From: Bog-257 sp963834135
GTDB taxonomy: Bacteria; Acidobacteriota; Terriglobia; Terriglobales; Acidobacteriaceae
DNA: 64,000 bases
Direction: 5' to 3'
Assembly: GCA_963834135.1 (NCBI GenBank)
Contig: CAWIAN010000010.1
Span: forward strand, 434,001-498,000
Both the position numbers and the translations under genes were made by a program. The notes below the pieces were generated by a model. It was not told where the DNA came from and did no database searches. It saw only the letters and a program-made list of their open reading frames with translations. The first letter of the stretch is position 1; every line of letters starts with the position of its first letter. Positions 34,955-43,515 of this stretch are shown one piece after another.

Positions 34955-35977
34955 ATGATCGACCTGTCCACCAACTATCTTGGATTGAAGCTGAGAAACC
35001 CGATCGTCGTCTCCGCCTCCCCGTTGACGGAGAAGCTGGAGAACTTCGCCCGGCTCGAAGACGCCGGCGCCGCCGCCATCGTGATGTACTCGCTGATGGA
35101 AGAGCAAATTGAAGCTGAGAGCGAGAACATCGACAACGCGCTGGAGTACGGCGCAAACAGCTACGCTGAGTCGACTTCGTATTTGCCGGACATGCAGAAG
35201 TACCGCATCGGGCCTGACCGCTATCTTGAGCTGCTGCATAAGGGCAAGAAGTCGGTGAGCATTCCTGTGATTGCCAGCCTGAATGGCCGCTCGCCCGGCG
35301 GATGGGTGCGTTACTCGGAATTGATGGAGGAGGCCGGAGCCGACGCTCTTGAGTTGAATATCTTCGATGTTGCCTCCGACCCTGACGTTTCGGCGAGCGA
35401 TCTGGAGACGCGCTATTGCAATTTAGTCCGCGCGATTCGCAAGAGCGTTCGGATTCCGATTGCTGTCAAGCTCGGGCCCTACTTCACTTCGTGCGCCAAC
35501 TTCGCCAAGCGTCTGTCGGAGGCCGGCGCCGATGGCGTCGTCATCTTCAATCGCTTCTACCAACCCGACTTCGACCTGGAAGAGATGGAGGTCACACCGA
35601 ACCTGGTGTTGAGCAGCCCGCACGAATTGCGTCTCCGTCTCCACTGGGCTGCCATTCTGTACCATCAGGTCGAGACCTACATCGCCATCACCGGCGGTGT
35701 GCACGACTCTAGCGACGTGCTGAAATGCATGATGGCGGGAGCTCATGTCACTATGATGACCTCTGCCCTGCTGAAGTATGGTATCGAGCACATCGGCGTA
35801 GTGCTGGCCGGCATCGAGAATTGGATGGAAGAACACGAGTACGTCTCCATCCGGCAGATGCGCGGCGCCATGAGCATGGTCAACATCGAGAACCCGGCGG
35901 CATTTCTGCGCGGCAATTATCTGAAGACGCTGGGATCTTACAGCTGGCGGGAGCCAGGGACGGAGCTGGTGTTCTGA
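34955..35977 (+). CDS. Dihydroorotate-dehydrogenase-like flavoprotein
   Basis: The 340-aa TIM-barrel protein resembles class 1 DHODs: MIDLSTNYLGLKLRNPIVVSASPLTE at the start, IPVIASLNG, DALELNIF, VKLGPYF for substrate and FMN contacts, and FNRFYQPDFDLE. In the usual catalytic-loop position (Cys in class 1) I see SCANFAKRL, so activity is uncertain. GGGAGAAG precedes the ATG by 8-9 nt. It begins 12 nt after PFOR, and this pairing recurs in bacteria, so a role next to PFOR rather than in pyrimidine synthesis is likely. Confidence 0.85.
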   Translation: MIDLSTNYLGLKLRNPIVVSASPLTEKLENFARLEDAGAAAIVMYSLMEEQIEAESENIDNALEYGANSYAESTSYLPDMQKYRIGPDRYLELLHKGKKSVSIPVIASLNGRSPGGWVRYSELMEEAGADALELNIFDVASDPDVSASDLETRYCNLVRAIRKSVRIPIAVKLGPYFTSCANFAKRLSEAGADGVVIFNRFYQPDFDLEEMEVTPNLVLSSPHELRLRLHWAAILYHQVETYIAITGGVHDSSDVLKCMMAGAHVTMMTSALLKYGIEHIGVVLAGIENWMEEHEYVSIRQMRGAMSMVNIENPAAFLRGNYLKTLGSYSWREPGTELVF

Positions 35978-36096
35978 GGCAGTTGCCGGTTGCCAGCTTA
36001 TCGCGTTGCAGTAACTGTTGCAGTGATTTAGGTAAACGCCGTTTACGATTACCATACCGCTTTACGTATAACGTTGAGGCGTTATACGCCACGCCT

Positions 36097-36189
36097 GATC
36101 AAAAGCTTTCAGTTCGAAGGAACGGCACGTATCTTTTCGTTACGAAACGGCAGCCGTAGCCGTTCAGATCGATCGAACTATCACGCTGA
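36097..36189 (+). pseudogene. Remnant of a HigB/RelE-family toxin C-terminus
   Basis: One frame reads QKLSVRRNGTYLF, like the G-x-Y-S-I-R-V-N-G-x-W-R-I-C-F strand of HigB toxins. The next frame continues as VSFRYE, and near 36178-36189 CTATCAC-(GC)-TGA matches the usual end DYH-stop. No start and no intact frame remain. The position directly before a higA remnant supports the call; alone it would be weak. Confidence 0.4.
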
Positions 36190-36199
36190 AAGGAAACTG

Positions 36200-36497
36200 A
36201 TGAAGCGATGCAATCGCCAGTTCACGGGTTGAAATTTTCGGATTTCTAAGCCCTTGGGTAATCCCTGGAGGCTTGACGCTGGATCTTCGCGTACCCGCCA
36301 CGCGAATCGGCGAAATTGTGCATGGACGCCGCCGGGTCACTGCCGATACCGCTTTGCGGTTGGCGCGCTACTTCGATACGAACCCGGAGTTTTGGCTTAA
36401 CCTGCAAAGCTTTTTCGACCTGGAAGAAGTCAGGCGCTCGGGCGCAGCCGGCGAGATTGAGCGCCACGTTGAACCTTTGACCAAACGGGCGTCCTAA
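36200..36497 (+). pseudogene. HigA-family antitoxin, decayed N-terminus
   Basis: From 36273 an open frame gives LRVPATRIGEIVHGRRRVTADTALRLARYFDTNPEFWLNLQ, the helix-turn-helix and C-terminal part of the HigA antitoxin (XRE family). The N-terminal 25-30 residues are spread over several frames: an ATG at 36200 or 36208, then CCAGTTCAC (PVH), GGTTGAAATT (GEI with one extra base), TTTCTAAGCCCTTGGG (FLKPLG) and TGGAGGCTTGAC. At least three indels separate them. A TTG at 36273 could still start a 74-aa stub, but GGAGG is only 1 nt away. It converges with dinB, 5 nt apart. Confidence 0.7.
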
Positions 36498-36502
36498 GGT
36501 CT

Positions 36503-37735
36503 CTATTTCGGTTTCTTTTTTCCCGGCAAAGCCGCCGGATTCTCGTGCACACGCTCACGGAAACGCGCCTTGATTCCGGTTGCCAGCGAAACTGCATTCT
36601 CTCCATACTTCTCCCGCAGACGGTCGGCGGCTGTCAGAGCCTGGCTCCATTTCTCATGCGAGCTCTGGCCGAGCAGGCCGATCTGCTCGCTCTCTTCCTC
36701 GAAGTGCGAGACATGGACTCCCAACAGACGAACGGTATCGCCTTTCCAATTCGCGCGAAAGAGTTCGCGAATCGCGGCCAGGATCTCGGCGTCCACGGCG
36801 GTCGGCCGGGTGAGAGTATGTGCCCGGGTAATGGTCTGAAAAGCGGTGTTGCGTAGTTTGAGCTGCAGGGTTCGCGCGTGCAGGTTCTGTTCGCGCAGAC
36901 GGCGGCACACCATCTCGGTCAAACGGACGAGCGTGGACTCCAGCTGCTGCGCATCGCTGGTGTCGGTTGAGAAGGTGTGCTCGTGGCTGATTGACTTTGG
37001 TCCTTCTTCCTCGCCAATGTCGCTGTCGAACCAGCCTCCGGCATCAAGGCCGCGGGACTTGCCGGAGAGCGCAACACCCAGCGCACCGAAGTTCTCCTTG
37101 AGCCAGCCCTCGTCGTGCGAGGCCAGGTCGCCGACCTTGGCGATGCCACGCTCTTGCAGGCGCTTCTCCATGACCTTGCCGACGCCGGGAATTTTGCGCA
37201 CGTCCAGCGGCGAAAGGAACTCCACTTCCCTGCCCGACAAAACCCACAGCACGCCGTTCGGCTTGGCCTGGTCGGAGCAAACTTTGGCAATCAGCCGCGA
37301 TGTTCCGATTCCGATCGAACAGTTCAGCTGGGTCTCGGCTTTCATTGTGTCGTGTAGAGCGTGGGCCGCGCGCAACGGCGGGCCATGCAATCGTTCGGTG
37401 CCGGTCATGTCGACGTAGGCTTCGTCGATGGACACCATCTCGAGCTTAGGCGAGAAACGGTTAAGGACCTCGTAGACTTTGCCGGAGTACTCGCGATAGC
37501 GAGTGGGATGTCCATCGACAAAGATCGCCTGCGGGCAAAGCTTGGCCGCGGTGCGGAGCGGCATCGCCGAGTGAACCCCGAATTTTCTGGCAGCGTAGGA
37601 CGCGGCGGAAACGACTCCGCGCTCATGGCGCTGGCCACCCACGACGACCGGCTTGCCCTTTAGCGACGGGTCAAACAGCTCTTCGACCGACACGAAGAAG
37701 GCGTCCATATCGACATGGAAGATGATGCGCTCCAT
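36503..37735 (-). CDS. dinB: DNA polymerase IV
   Basis: The 410-aa Y-family polymerase has the catalytic acids D9 (IFHVDMDAFF) and D104-E105 (VSIDEAYVD), the fingers motif VVSAASYAARKFGV, a helix-hairpin-helix thumb (VRKIPGVGKVMEKRLQERGI) and a little-finger domain up to about residue 345. It copies damaged DNA with low fidelity. The C-terminal 50 residues end PGKKKPK; I saw no clear beta-clamp pentapeptide. I chose ATG at 37735 (MERIIFHVDMDAFF); longer frames are non-native. It starts 76 nt after thrB on the same strand with no obvious terminator between. Confidence 0.93.
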   Translation of the reverse strand: MERIIFHVDMDAFFVSVEELFDPSLKGKPVVVGGQRHERGVVSAASYAARKFGVHSAMPLRTAAKLCPQAIFVDGHPTRYREYSGKVYEVLNRFSPKLEMVSIDEAYVDMTGTERLHGPPLRAAHALHDTMKAETQLNCSIGIGTSRLIAKVCSDQAKPNGVLWVLSGREVEFLSPLDVRKIPGVGKVMEKRLQERGIAKVGDLASHDEGWLKENFGALGVALSGKSRGLDAGGWFDSDIGEEEGPKSISHEHTFSTDTSDAQQLESTLVRLTEMVCRRLREQNLHARTLQLKLRNTAFQTITRAHTLTRPTAVDAEILAAIRELFRANWKGDTVRLLGVHVSHFEEESEQIGLLGQSSHEKWSQALTAADRLREKYGENAVSLATGIKARFRERVHENPAALPGKKKPK

Positions 37736-37811
37736 CAGCGAGATTGTAGAGCAACTACCGGCCACGGGTCGTCCTCTCTCGCTATGGGGCGGCCCGGGGC
37801 TGAGCGACAAC

Positions 37812-38783
37812 TTAGGAACAGCAAAGCAATCCCGCCGGGAAGATCTGCGGTCGCGCGCTAACCTCCTGGTGGGCATCAAGGATTCGCAGCTGATAGTCGA
37901 TTCCGGCGCGCTGGTAAATCGCGGCAAGCCGGTCGCCGATTTCCCATAGGTTACGTTCCGCCATGGCCACGATCGACGGCCCGGAACCACTCAGGCAGAT
38001 GCCAAGCAAATCCGGATGCCGCAGATTCAGCGCTTGGGCGAATCCAGGCACAACGTTCTCCTGATACGGCTGGTGCACACGATCGTCCAGCGCATACTTC
38101 AGCAGCGAGAGGTCTCCGCTGCGCAGCGACTGTAAAAGCAGGGCCACGCGTTGCAGATTGAAGACCAGGTCTGCGCGTGAAACAGAATTCGGCAGGTGTG
38201 CTGCTGACCGGTTCTGGTGGCGTGCAATCGATGGCGTCATAACGATCAGGCCCAGGCCTTCCGGCCAGGGATACTTCGTCGCGTGAACTGATCCGTCGGG
38301 CAGGCGGCAACTCAAGGTCAAACCGCCAAGCAAAGAAGCGGCAGCACTTTCTGGATGGCACCCCAAAGCGCATGCAGCCTGCATAAGTCTTTGCGCCGGC
38401 ACCGACCCCGCCACTGCTTCATACAGGCGCAATCCTGCGACCAGCATTGCTGCGCGACTGCCCAATCCCGCATGACGGGGGATCTCGCTGCTCACCTCAA
38501 TCGACAGCGACGGCAACTGCTCCGCATCCTCTCCAGCCACATACTGGTAAGCGCGTTTGATCTCGCTATGAAGCTCGGGCGCGGCAGAGGAAAACTGCAA
38601 TTGTCCGTTGCCCGACTGTTTCTTGACCCGCAGGATCACGTAGAGCTGCACGGCCACAGCCAGCGTTTCAAATCCCGGACCCAAGTTCGCGATAGACGCA
38701 GGGACCCGGACTTCAAATGACTCATCGGTTGGGAGATTGTGAAGCACATTTTGGGGCGCCGGCTTTTCCGCTAACACTTGCAT
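37812..38783 (-). CDS. thrB: Homoserine kinase
   Basis: The 323-aa GHMP kinase has the N-terminal strand VRVPASIANLGPGFETLA, the ATP loop PRHAGLGSRAAMLVAGL and the C-terminal LSGSGPSIVAMA. ThrB phosphorylates homoserine, the step before threonine synthase. The first 20 residues are a short extension. AAAGGA precedes the ATG. Upstream lie, in order, a promoter, a 29-codon threonine-rich leader peptide and a Rho-independent terminator, which together look like a ribosome-mediated attenuator. thrA and thrC are not adjacent; dinB is the next gene downstream. Confidence 0.9.
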   Translation of the reverse strand: MQVLAEKPAPQNVLHNLPTDESFEVRVPASIANLGPGFETLAVAVQLYVILRVKKQSGNGQLQFSSAAPELHSEIKRAYQYVAGEDAEQLPSLSIEVSSEIPRHAGLGSRAAMLVAGLRLYEAVAGSVPAQRLMQAACALGCHPESAAASLLGGLTLSCRLPDGSVHATKYPWPEGLGLIVMTPSIARHQNRSAAHLPNSVSRADLVFNLQRVALLLQSLRSGDLSLLKYALDDRVHQPYQENVVPGFAQALNLRHPDLLGICLSGSGPSIVAMAERNLWEIGDRLAAIYQRAGIDYQLRILDAHQEVSARPQIFPAGLLCCS

Positions 38784-38803
38784 ACAAGTTTCCTTTCCAA
38801 AGT

Positions 38804-38836
38804 AAAAAACCCACCAGCCTTTTGGGGCGGTGGGTT
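38804..38836 (-). terminator. Attenuator terminator before thrB
   Basis: On the minus strand AACCCACC (38836-38829), a 13-nt loop, GGTGGGTT (38815-38808), then a run of T to 38804. The stem is a perfect 8 bp, and the U-run ends 21 nt before the thrB ATG. It lies inside the transcript that must read through to express thrB. Confidence 0.85.
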
Positions 38837-38860
38837 CGGATTGATCCGGTTCTTAGAGTG

Positions 38861-38950
38861 CTAAGAGCTATTGCCGGTCCGCCGCCCGCCCAGTGATGAG
38901 CCACGTGTGCTTGTGGCCACACGTGTGACCGCTGTTGTTGTATTCAACAT
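38861..38950 (-). CDS. Threonine-rich leader peptide of the thrB attenuator
   Basis: The 29-codon frame reads MLNTTTAVTRVATSTRGSSL and ends RRTGNSS before TAG. Seven of 29 codons are threonine (six ACA, one ACC), three of them consecutive at positions 4-6. It begins about 29 nt after the predicted transcription start and ends 25 nt before the terminator stem. The Thr-codon region can form an 8-bp hairpin (CACGTGTG/CACACGTG, 38902-38925) and the stop codon lies in another (TCTTAG/CTAAGA, 38851-38866). The Shine-Dalgarno is poor, as in several attenuator leaders. The role is inferred by analogy with thrL of enterobacteria. Confidence 0.72.
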   Translation of the reverse strand: MLNTTTAVTRVATSTRGSSLGGRRTGNSS

Positions 38951-38985
38951 GCGGAACTGGCGAGAAACGACCATAAGATCGCACT

Positions 38986-39015
38986 ACTGTAGACCAGCAA
39001 ATCGCAACGTGTCAA
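38986..39015 (-). promoter_or_regulatory. Promoter of the thrB leader
   Basis: On the minus strand a perfect -35 TTGACA (39015-39010), 18 nt, then TACAGT (38991-38986). Transcription should start near 38979. The remaining 38951-39164 region up to the next plus-strand gene shows no gene. Confidence 0.65.
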
Positions 39016-39164
39016 AGAAAATCTTGAAACAAATTTCTTCTACCCAAACGATCCAGCAAGCTCAGACGTTTACCGAGTCTCGGGGCCAGAGGTATTTCCG
39101 ACAACTGGACTCGGCGAAAGCTCATCCGATAGATAGGCTTCGCTGGTGGAGGGCGGGCACGAAT

Positions 39165-39581
39165 ATGAAACGAATTTGCGTGATTGCACTGACTGCGGCA
39201 GTACTATCTGTCGGCGCCTCCAACGCCGTCGCACAGGCCGACAACTCTTCCGGCGCGCCTCAGGTCTGGGGTGGAACCCATGTCTCGATGGTGATGAGCA
39301 GTAAAAATACGACGTTCGAGTTCGATTGCGCGCAAGGAGTCATCATGACTCCGATCAAGCCTGATGCCGACGGAAACTTCACGGCCACGGGAACCTATAT
39401 TCCTCAACGCGGCGGTCCGGTACAAAAGGACAGCCCTCCGAATGGCCTTCCTGCGACCTACAAGGGAGTGATCCACGGCGATACCATGACACTTCAGGTC
39501 CTGCTGGCCGACAACGAGCACCAGCCGCCGGCCCTGACTTTGAAGCGCGGAGAAGCGGGTCGAGTCACCAAGTGCCGTTAG
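39165..39581 (+). CDS. Small secreted protein of unknown function
   Basis: The 138-aa product has a signal peptide (KRICVIALTAAVLSVGASNAVAQA) and a compact strand-rich domain: WGGTHVSMVMSSKNTTFEFDCAQGVIM, DADGNFTATGTYIPQRGGPV, and MTLQVLLADNEHQPPALTLKRGE. Two Cys residues near the two ends of the mature part could form a disulphide. Similar short secreted proteins are common in acidobacteria, but I do not recognise a named domain. A purine-rich GGAGGGCGGG precedes the ATG, a little further away than usual. Confidence 0.75.
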   Translation: MKRICVIALTAAVLSVGASNAVAQADNSSGAPQVWGGTHVSMVMSSKNTTFEFDCAQGVIMTPIKPDADGNFTATGTYIPQRGGPVQKDSPPNGLPATYKGVIHGDTMTLQVLLADNEHQPPALTLKRGEAGRVTKCR

Positions 39582-39654
39582 CGGGATTTGCTCGGCGCAC
39601 CGCAATCGGTTAGAAAGAGAGCATGTCGCAAGCGGCGTTCGGGATATCTGTGCA

Positions 39655-41157
39655 GTGCTGAGAAAACGAGTCCTACCAGGAAAAGCCGTTTCTGGAAAAC
39701 TGACATTCGCTCTCGTCCCGGCGTTCCTCATTGCGTGTTGCGTCTACTCGCTCGGCGCTCAGCCGGCTTCGGGCAACACGATGCTGATCGTCGCCGATAT
39801 TCACTTCAATCCTATGTTTGATTCCAGCCTGGTGGCGCAACTGGATGCCGCCGAGCCCGCGCAGTGGGAGAGCATTCTAGGCCGATCTAAAATGACTGCC
39901 TTCAGCCAGTACGGTGAGGACACGAACTGGTGGTTGCTGCAGTCGTCGCTCGATCAGATGCAGAAGACTTTGCCGCATCCTGCCTTAGTGATCGTGGCCG
40001 GCGATAGCCTGGCACATCGCTTTCCGCAGACGTATCAAAGCATCACGCACGACAGCGATCGGGAACACTATCGCAAGTTCGTCCTCAAGACCATGAAGTT
40101 CCTGGCACTGGAACTTCGCAAGCGCTATCCCGACACAAAGATCCTGGTGACTCCCGGAAACAACGACGAAGATTGCGGCAACTATAGTATCGAGGCGGGC
40201 GGACGGTTTCTTCATGACACGGCCGAGCTCGTCCGCGACCTGGCAAAAGGCGACGATGAGATGCGAGGTTCCTGGGAGGCACTGGGAAGCTATGATGTGC
40301 CGCATCCAACGATTCCAGGCGTGCGCATCGTTTCGCTCAACACCATTCTATTCTCCGATAAATATCATGCGGCAAAGTTCGACGAAGGATGTGCCACTGT
40401 TCCGTCGGACGGCCCGAACGAAGCATTCAATTGGCTGGAGTCGCGGCTCAGCAGGGCCAAAGCGGCGCATCAGAAAGTGTGGATGATGTTCCACATTCCG
40501 CCCGGTATTGATAGCTACGCGAGCATCCAGAAATACCATGCATTGCTGAAGGGCGGTTCCGGGCAAGCATCCAATCAGCAAGCGTGCCTGTCCGGCGTGG
40601 TGCCATTGTGGCCACCATCACGAACTGCTCAATTCGATACCCTGCTGGAGAAATATCACGGAACGGTGGTTGCCGGCTTTTCCGGACATATACATGTCGA
40701 TGACTTCCGCGTTCTGAAACCTTCGGGCAGTGGCGCACCCTTTGTTCTCGTCACGCCGGCTATTTCACCCATCTACAATCAAAATCCATCGTTTCGCACG
40801 GTAACGTTTGCTCAGGACGGATCGCTCCTGGACTCGTCGGTGTATTACCTGACGAACCTGATTTATGCCAGCAGCACGACGGCGGGCGAGTGGGAGCGGG
40901 AATATCAGTTTTCGAAGCAATGGAAGTTGCCGCGAATCGATGCCGTCAGCCTATCTTCGCTGTACGACAAGATTCGCAGTGACGAAGCTGTTCGGGGCGA
41001 GTGGTTGAAGCTGTATAACGTGTCCAGCTCCAGCGCCTATGTCGTACCGGGAAGTGTTCCCGGACTGTACTGTGCTGCTGGAGAACTCGATCCTGACAGC
41101 TATTCCCAATGTTACTGCCCGGCAGAAAGCGGACACACCGTGGGCGGAAATCGTTAA
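39655..41157 (+). CDS. Secreted metallophosphoesterase (sphingomyelinase-like)
   Basis: The 500-aa protein has a signal/anchor region (LTFALVPAFLIACCVYSLGAQ) and the calcineurin-type metal motifs: ADIHFNP (D-x-H), VAGDSLAH (GD), TPGNNDEDC (GNND), MMFHIPPG (a His ligand), and FSGHIHVDD (GHxH). The insert and C-terminal part, with Cys residues ending AESGHTVGGN, resemble eukaryotic-type acid sphingomyelinase-like phosphodiesterases. The substrate could be a phospholipid or nucleotide diester. The GTG at 39655 lacks a strong Shine-Dalgarno. Confidence 0.83.
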   Translation: MLRKRVLPGKAVSGKLTFALVPAFLIACCVYSLGAQPASGNTMLIVADIHFNPMFDSSLVAQLDAAEPAQWESILGRSKMTAFSQYGEDTNWWLLQSSLDQMQKTLPHPALVIVAGDSLAHRFPQTYQSITHDSDREHYRKFVLKTMKFLALELRKRYPDTKILVTPGNNDEDCGNYSIEAGGRFLHDTAELVRDLAKGDDEMRGSWEALGSYDVPHPTIPGVRIVSLNTILFSDKYHAAKFDEGCATVPSDGPNEAFNWLESRLSRAKAAHQKVWMMFHIPPGIDSYASIQKYHALLKGGSGQASNQQACLSGVVPLWPPSRTAQFDTLLEKYHGTVVAGFSGHIHVDDFRVLKPSGSGAPFVLVTPAISPIYNQNPSFRTVTFAQDGSLLDSSVYYLTNLIYASSTTAGEWEREYQFSKQWKLPRIDAVSLSSLYDKIRSDEAVRGEWLKLYNVSSSSAYVVPGSVPGLYCAAGELDPDSYSQCYCPAESGHTVGGNR

Positions 41158-41169
41158 CGGTAGAACGCC

Positions 41170-43200
41170 TCATATCAGGCTGGCTTTCAGCGCGAGCGCG
41201 GTGTGTACCGCGTTGGCGAGTTCGGCTACGCTGAACGGCTTCTGCAAGAACAGACCGCCTTTGAGCAGGATGTCTCTGCGGGTTGCGCTGTTCTCGGTGT
41301 ATCCCGACATAAACAGAACACGGACGCCCGGATGCCGCTCCGCCAGTTCGTTGGCTAGTTCGTGGCCGCTCTTCCCTGACATGATCAGGTCAGTGATCAC
41401 CAGGTCGAGTTTGCCTTCAAGATCGTCACAAATTCTCAACGCTGCATCGCCGCTCGCGGCCATCAGAACGCGATAGCCCAACTGCTCCAGGCAATCCCGC
41501 AGGTTGCTCCGAATACTGGCCTCGTCTTCGACGATGAGGATAAGTTGCCCCGCGGGACGACTCGGGTTTTCGGGTCGCACTGCCGCCCGGTCGAGCGCAG
41601 CTGTCGTCGCCGGAAAATAGATTTTGAAAGTCGTGCCGTGCCCAGGTTCACTGTAGACCCAAAGATATCCTCCGCTTTGCTTGACGATGCCATATACGAT
41701 CGAGAGGCCCAGCCCTGTTCCTTTTCCCACCTCTTTCGTAGTGAAAAACGGATCGAAGATGCGCGGCAAAATGGATCGGTCGATTCCTGTACCGGTGTCG
41801 CTAACCGACATCATGACGTAGCTTCCCGCTTGAACCGGGGGATGTTCACGGGCATAAGCTTCGTCCAGAATTCGGGAACTGGTTTCGATGTGTAACGTTC
41901 CGCCGTCCGGCATCGCGTCGCGGGCGTTGACTGCGAGATTCAAGATGACCTGGGTGACCTGATCGGGATCAAGCTTGGAATTTTGGACGTCGGGCGCGAG
42001 GTCGGTGACGAGTTCAATATCTTCGCCGATCACCCGACACAGCATATGCGCGGTCTCAGTCACGACCGAATTCAGATTAATGATTCGTGGCTGCATAATT
42101 TGCTGGCGGCCAAAGGCCAGCATCTGCTTGGTGAGCGACGCAGCCCGATCAGCGGCGTTCGAGATTTGCAGCAAGGGCTTGCTGAATGGGCTGTCGGGCA
42201 TGATCTGGCCAAGCATCATCTCAGTGGAAAGTTTGATCACCACAAGAACATTGTTGAAGTCATGCGCCATGCCGCCAGCCAGGCGGCCCACGGCTTCCAG
42301 TTTCTGCACCTGGCGTACCTGGCGCTCCAAGCTGCTCTGCTGGGTGATGTCTTCCACGTAGGTCGAGAACAACTCAGGCTTGCCGTTGGCTGCGGGTGTC
42401 AGAAAGGCGGTGAGCCGCACTGGAATCAACGTGCCATTGCGCCGCTTGAGAGTGGTTTCCCAACCTTTCACTTTGCCGCTTCTCCGCATCACCTCGATCA
42501 GGCTGTCGCGATCTTTGCTATCGGCATAGATCTGCGTATTGGGATCGAGAGCCAGCGCTTCTTGAACGCTGTATCCGCCAAGAATTTCCAGCAGTGTCGG
42601 ATTGACGGTGGTGATCCGGTCCTTGTCTAAGGTAGCTTGCGCGATTCCAAAAGGAGCGTTGTCCACCAGGATCTTCAAGGTTGCTTCCGATTCGCGTAAG
42701 GCCTCTTCCATGCGGCGACGCTCGGTGACGTCGAGAGCGACCACCATCTCTCTGGTTTCGCCGTCCTCCCCATATTGGTAGGAGGTGATGTCGACCAGTA
42801 TGATGCTCCCGTCCTTGCGGAGGTGCTGCCACACTCCCGGACGCCTTACGCCTTCCTCGTCTTTTGCGAGAGTTTCGCGCAGCGCCGGCACATCCTGCTC
42901 GGGCCGGATGTCGGCAAGACTCATGCCGAGGAACTCTTCTCGCGTGTAACCGTATTGCCGGATCGCCGCCTCGTTTACTGCAAGAAAGCGTAGAGTTTTT
43001 CGATCGAGCGAATACATTGGGTATGGGTTGACCGAAAATAATAGGTCGCGTTGCCGTTCGAAGCTCCGCAGAGATTCACTCCGCTCCACTAATTGAAGCT
43101 CGAGGTGGTGGCTTTTCCGGCGCTGCACGGTCCACAACCGCGCCAGAGCGGCGACGGCGCAGACCGATACCATGAGCGCAATTATTGGCAAGGACGACAT
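41170..43200 (-). CDS. Hybrid sensor histidine kinase with PAS domains and receiver
   Basis: The 676-aa protein has one N-terminal transmembrane helix (SSLPIIALMVSVCAVAALARL), two PAS domains (about 50-175 and 185-295, the latter with LKRRNGTLIPVRLTAF), a HisKA domain with MAHDFNNVL (His near 311), and an HATPase with N (NLAVNARDAMPDGG), G1 (DTGTGID) and G2 (GKGTGLGLSIVYGI) boxes. A C-terminal receiver follows, with VEDEAS, the phosphoacceptor in ITDLIM (about 602) and LQKPFS. HDFNN marks the HPK4-like group often found in hybrid kinases. The signal and partner are unknown. I chose ATG at 43200; the frame is open 50 codons further. Confidence 0.93.
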   Translation of the reverse strand: MSSLPIIALMVSVCAVAALARLWTVQRRKSHHLELQLVERSESLRSFERQRDLLFSVNPYPMYSLDRKTLRFLAVNEAAIRQYGYTREEFLGMSLADIRPEQDVPALRETLAKDEEGVRRPGVWQHLRKDGSIILVDITSYQYGEDGETREMVVALDVTERRRMEEALRESEATLKILVDNAPFGIAQATLDKDRITTVNPTLLEILGGYSVQEALALDPNTQIYADSKDRDSLIEVMRRSGKVKGWETTLKRRNGTLIPVRLTAFLTPAANGKPELFSTYVEDITQQSSLERQVRQVQKLEAVGRLAGGMAHDFNNVLVVIKLSTEMMLGQIMPDSPFSKPLLQISNAADRAASLTKQMLAFGRQQIMQPRIINLNSVVTETAHMLCRVIGEDIELVTDLAPDVQNSKLDPDQVTQVILNLAVNARDAMPDGGTLHIETSSRILDEAYAREHPPVQAGSYVMMSVSDTGTGIDRSILPRIFDPFFTTKEVGKGTGLGLSIVYGIVKQSGGYLWVYSEPGHGTTFKIYFPATTAALDRAAVRPENPSRPAGQLILIVEDEASIRSNLRDCLEQLGYRVLMAASGDAALRICDDLEGKLDLVITDLIMSGKSGHELANELAERHPGVRVLFMSGYTENSATRRDILLKGGLFLQKPFSVAELANAVHTALALKASLI

Positions 43201-43515
43201 TCGATCAGATCCAAATTGCTCCAGCGGACAAGTGTGAAGTCCGCGGCGCAATTTACCTTGTTCCTGCTGTGATAAAGCGAACTCTCCTACACGCTTATCG
43301 CGGTACGTGAACGCGAGATGCGTCAGAGATTTTAGGCTTGAGATACACAACGAACGTTTAGCAGCCTAGTATCCGTAGTTCATCTGGTCGTTTTTCGCGA
43401 GGAGCGGTCGCGAATCGCAACTACTTAATACAAATAGCAGCTCGGGGTGAGTTGTGCTGTGATATATGGCACAACCACAGCGTGATCGCATGCTACCTAA
43501 GTGTCACCTGTCGGC
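43201..43515. other. Intergenic region with two inverted repeats
   Basis: This 315-bp stretch has no gene. It contains TTCGCGA/TCGCGAA (43394-43414, 7-nt loop) and GTTGTGC/GCACAAC (43451-43475, 11-nt spacer), the latter operator-like. The promoter of the histidine kinase should lie here. Confidence 0.4.

Noticed and set aside
38804..39015. T-box riboswitch before thrB
   Set aside because: No AGGGTGGNACCGCG T-box sequence or specifier stem is visible. The Thr-codon leader peptide explains the terminator better.
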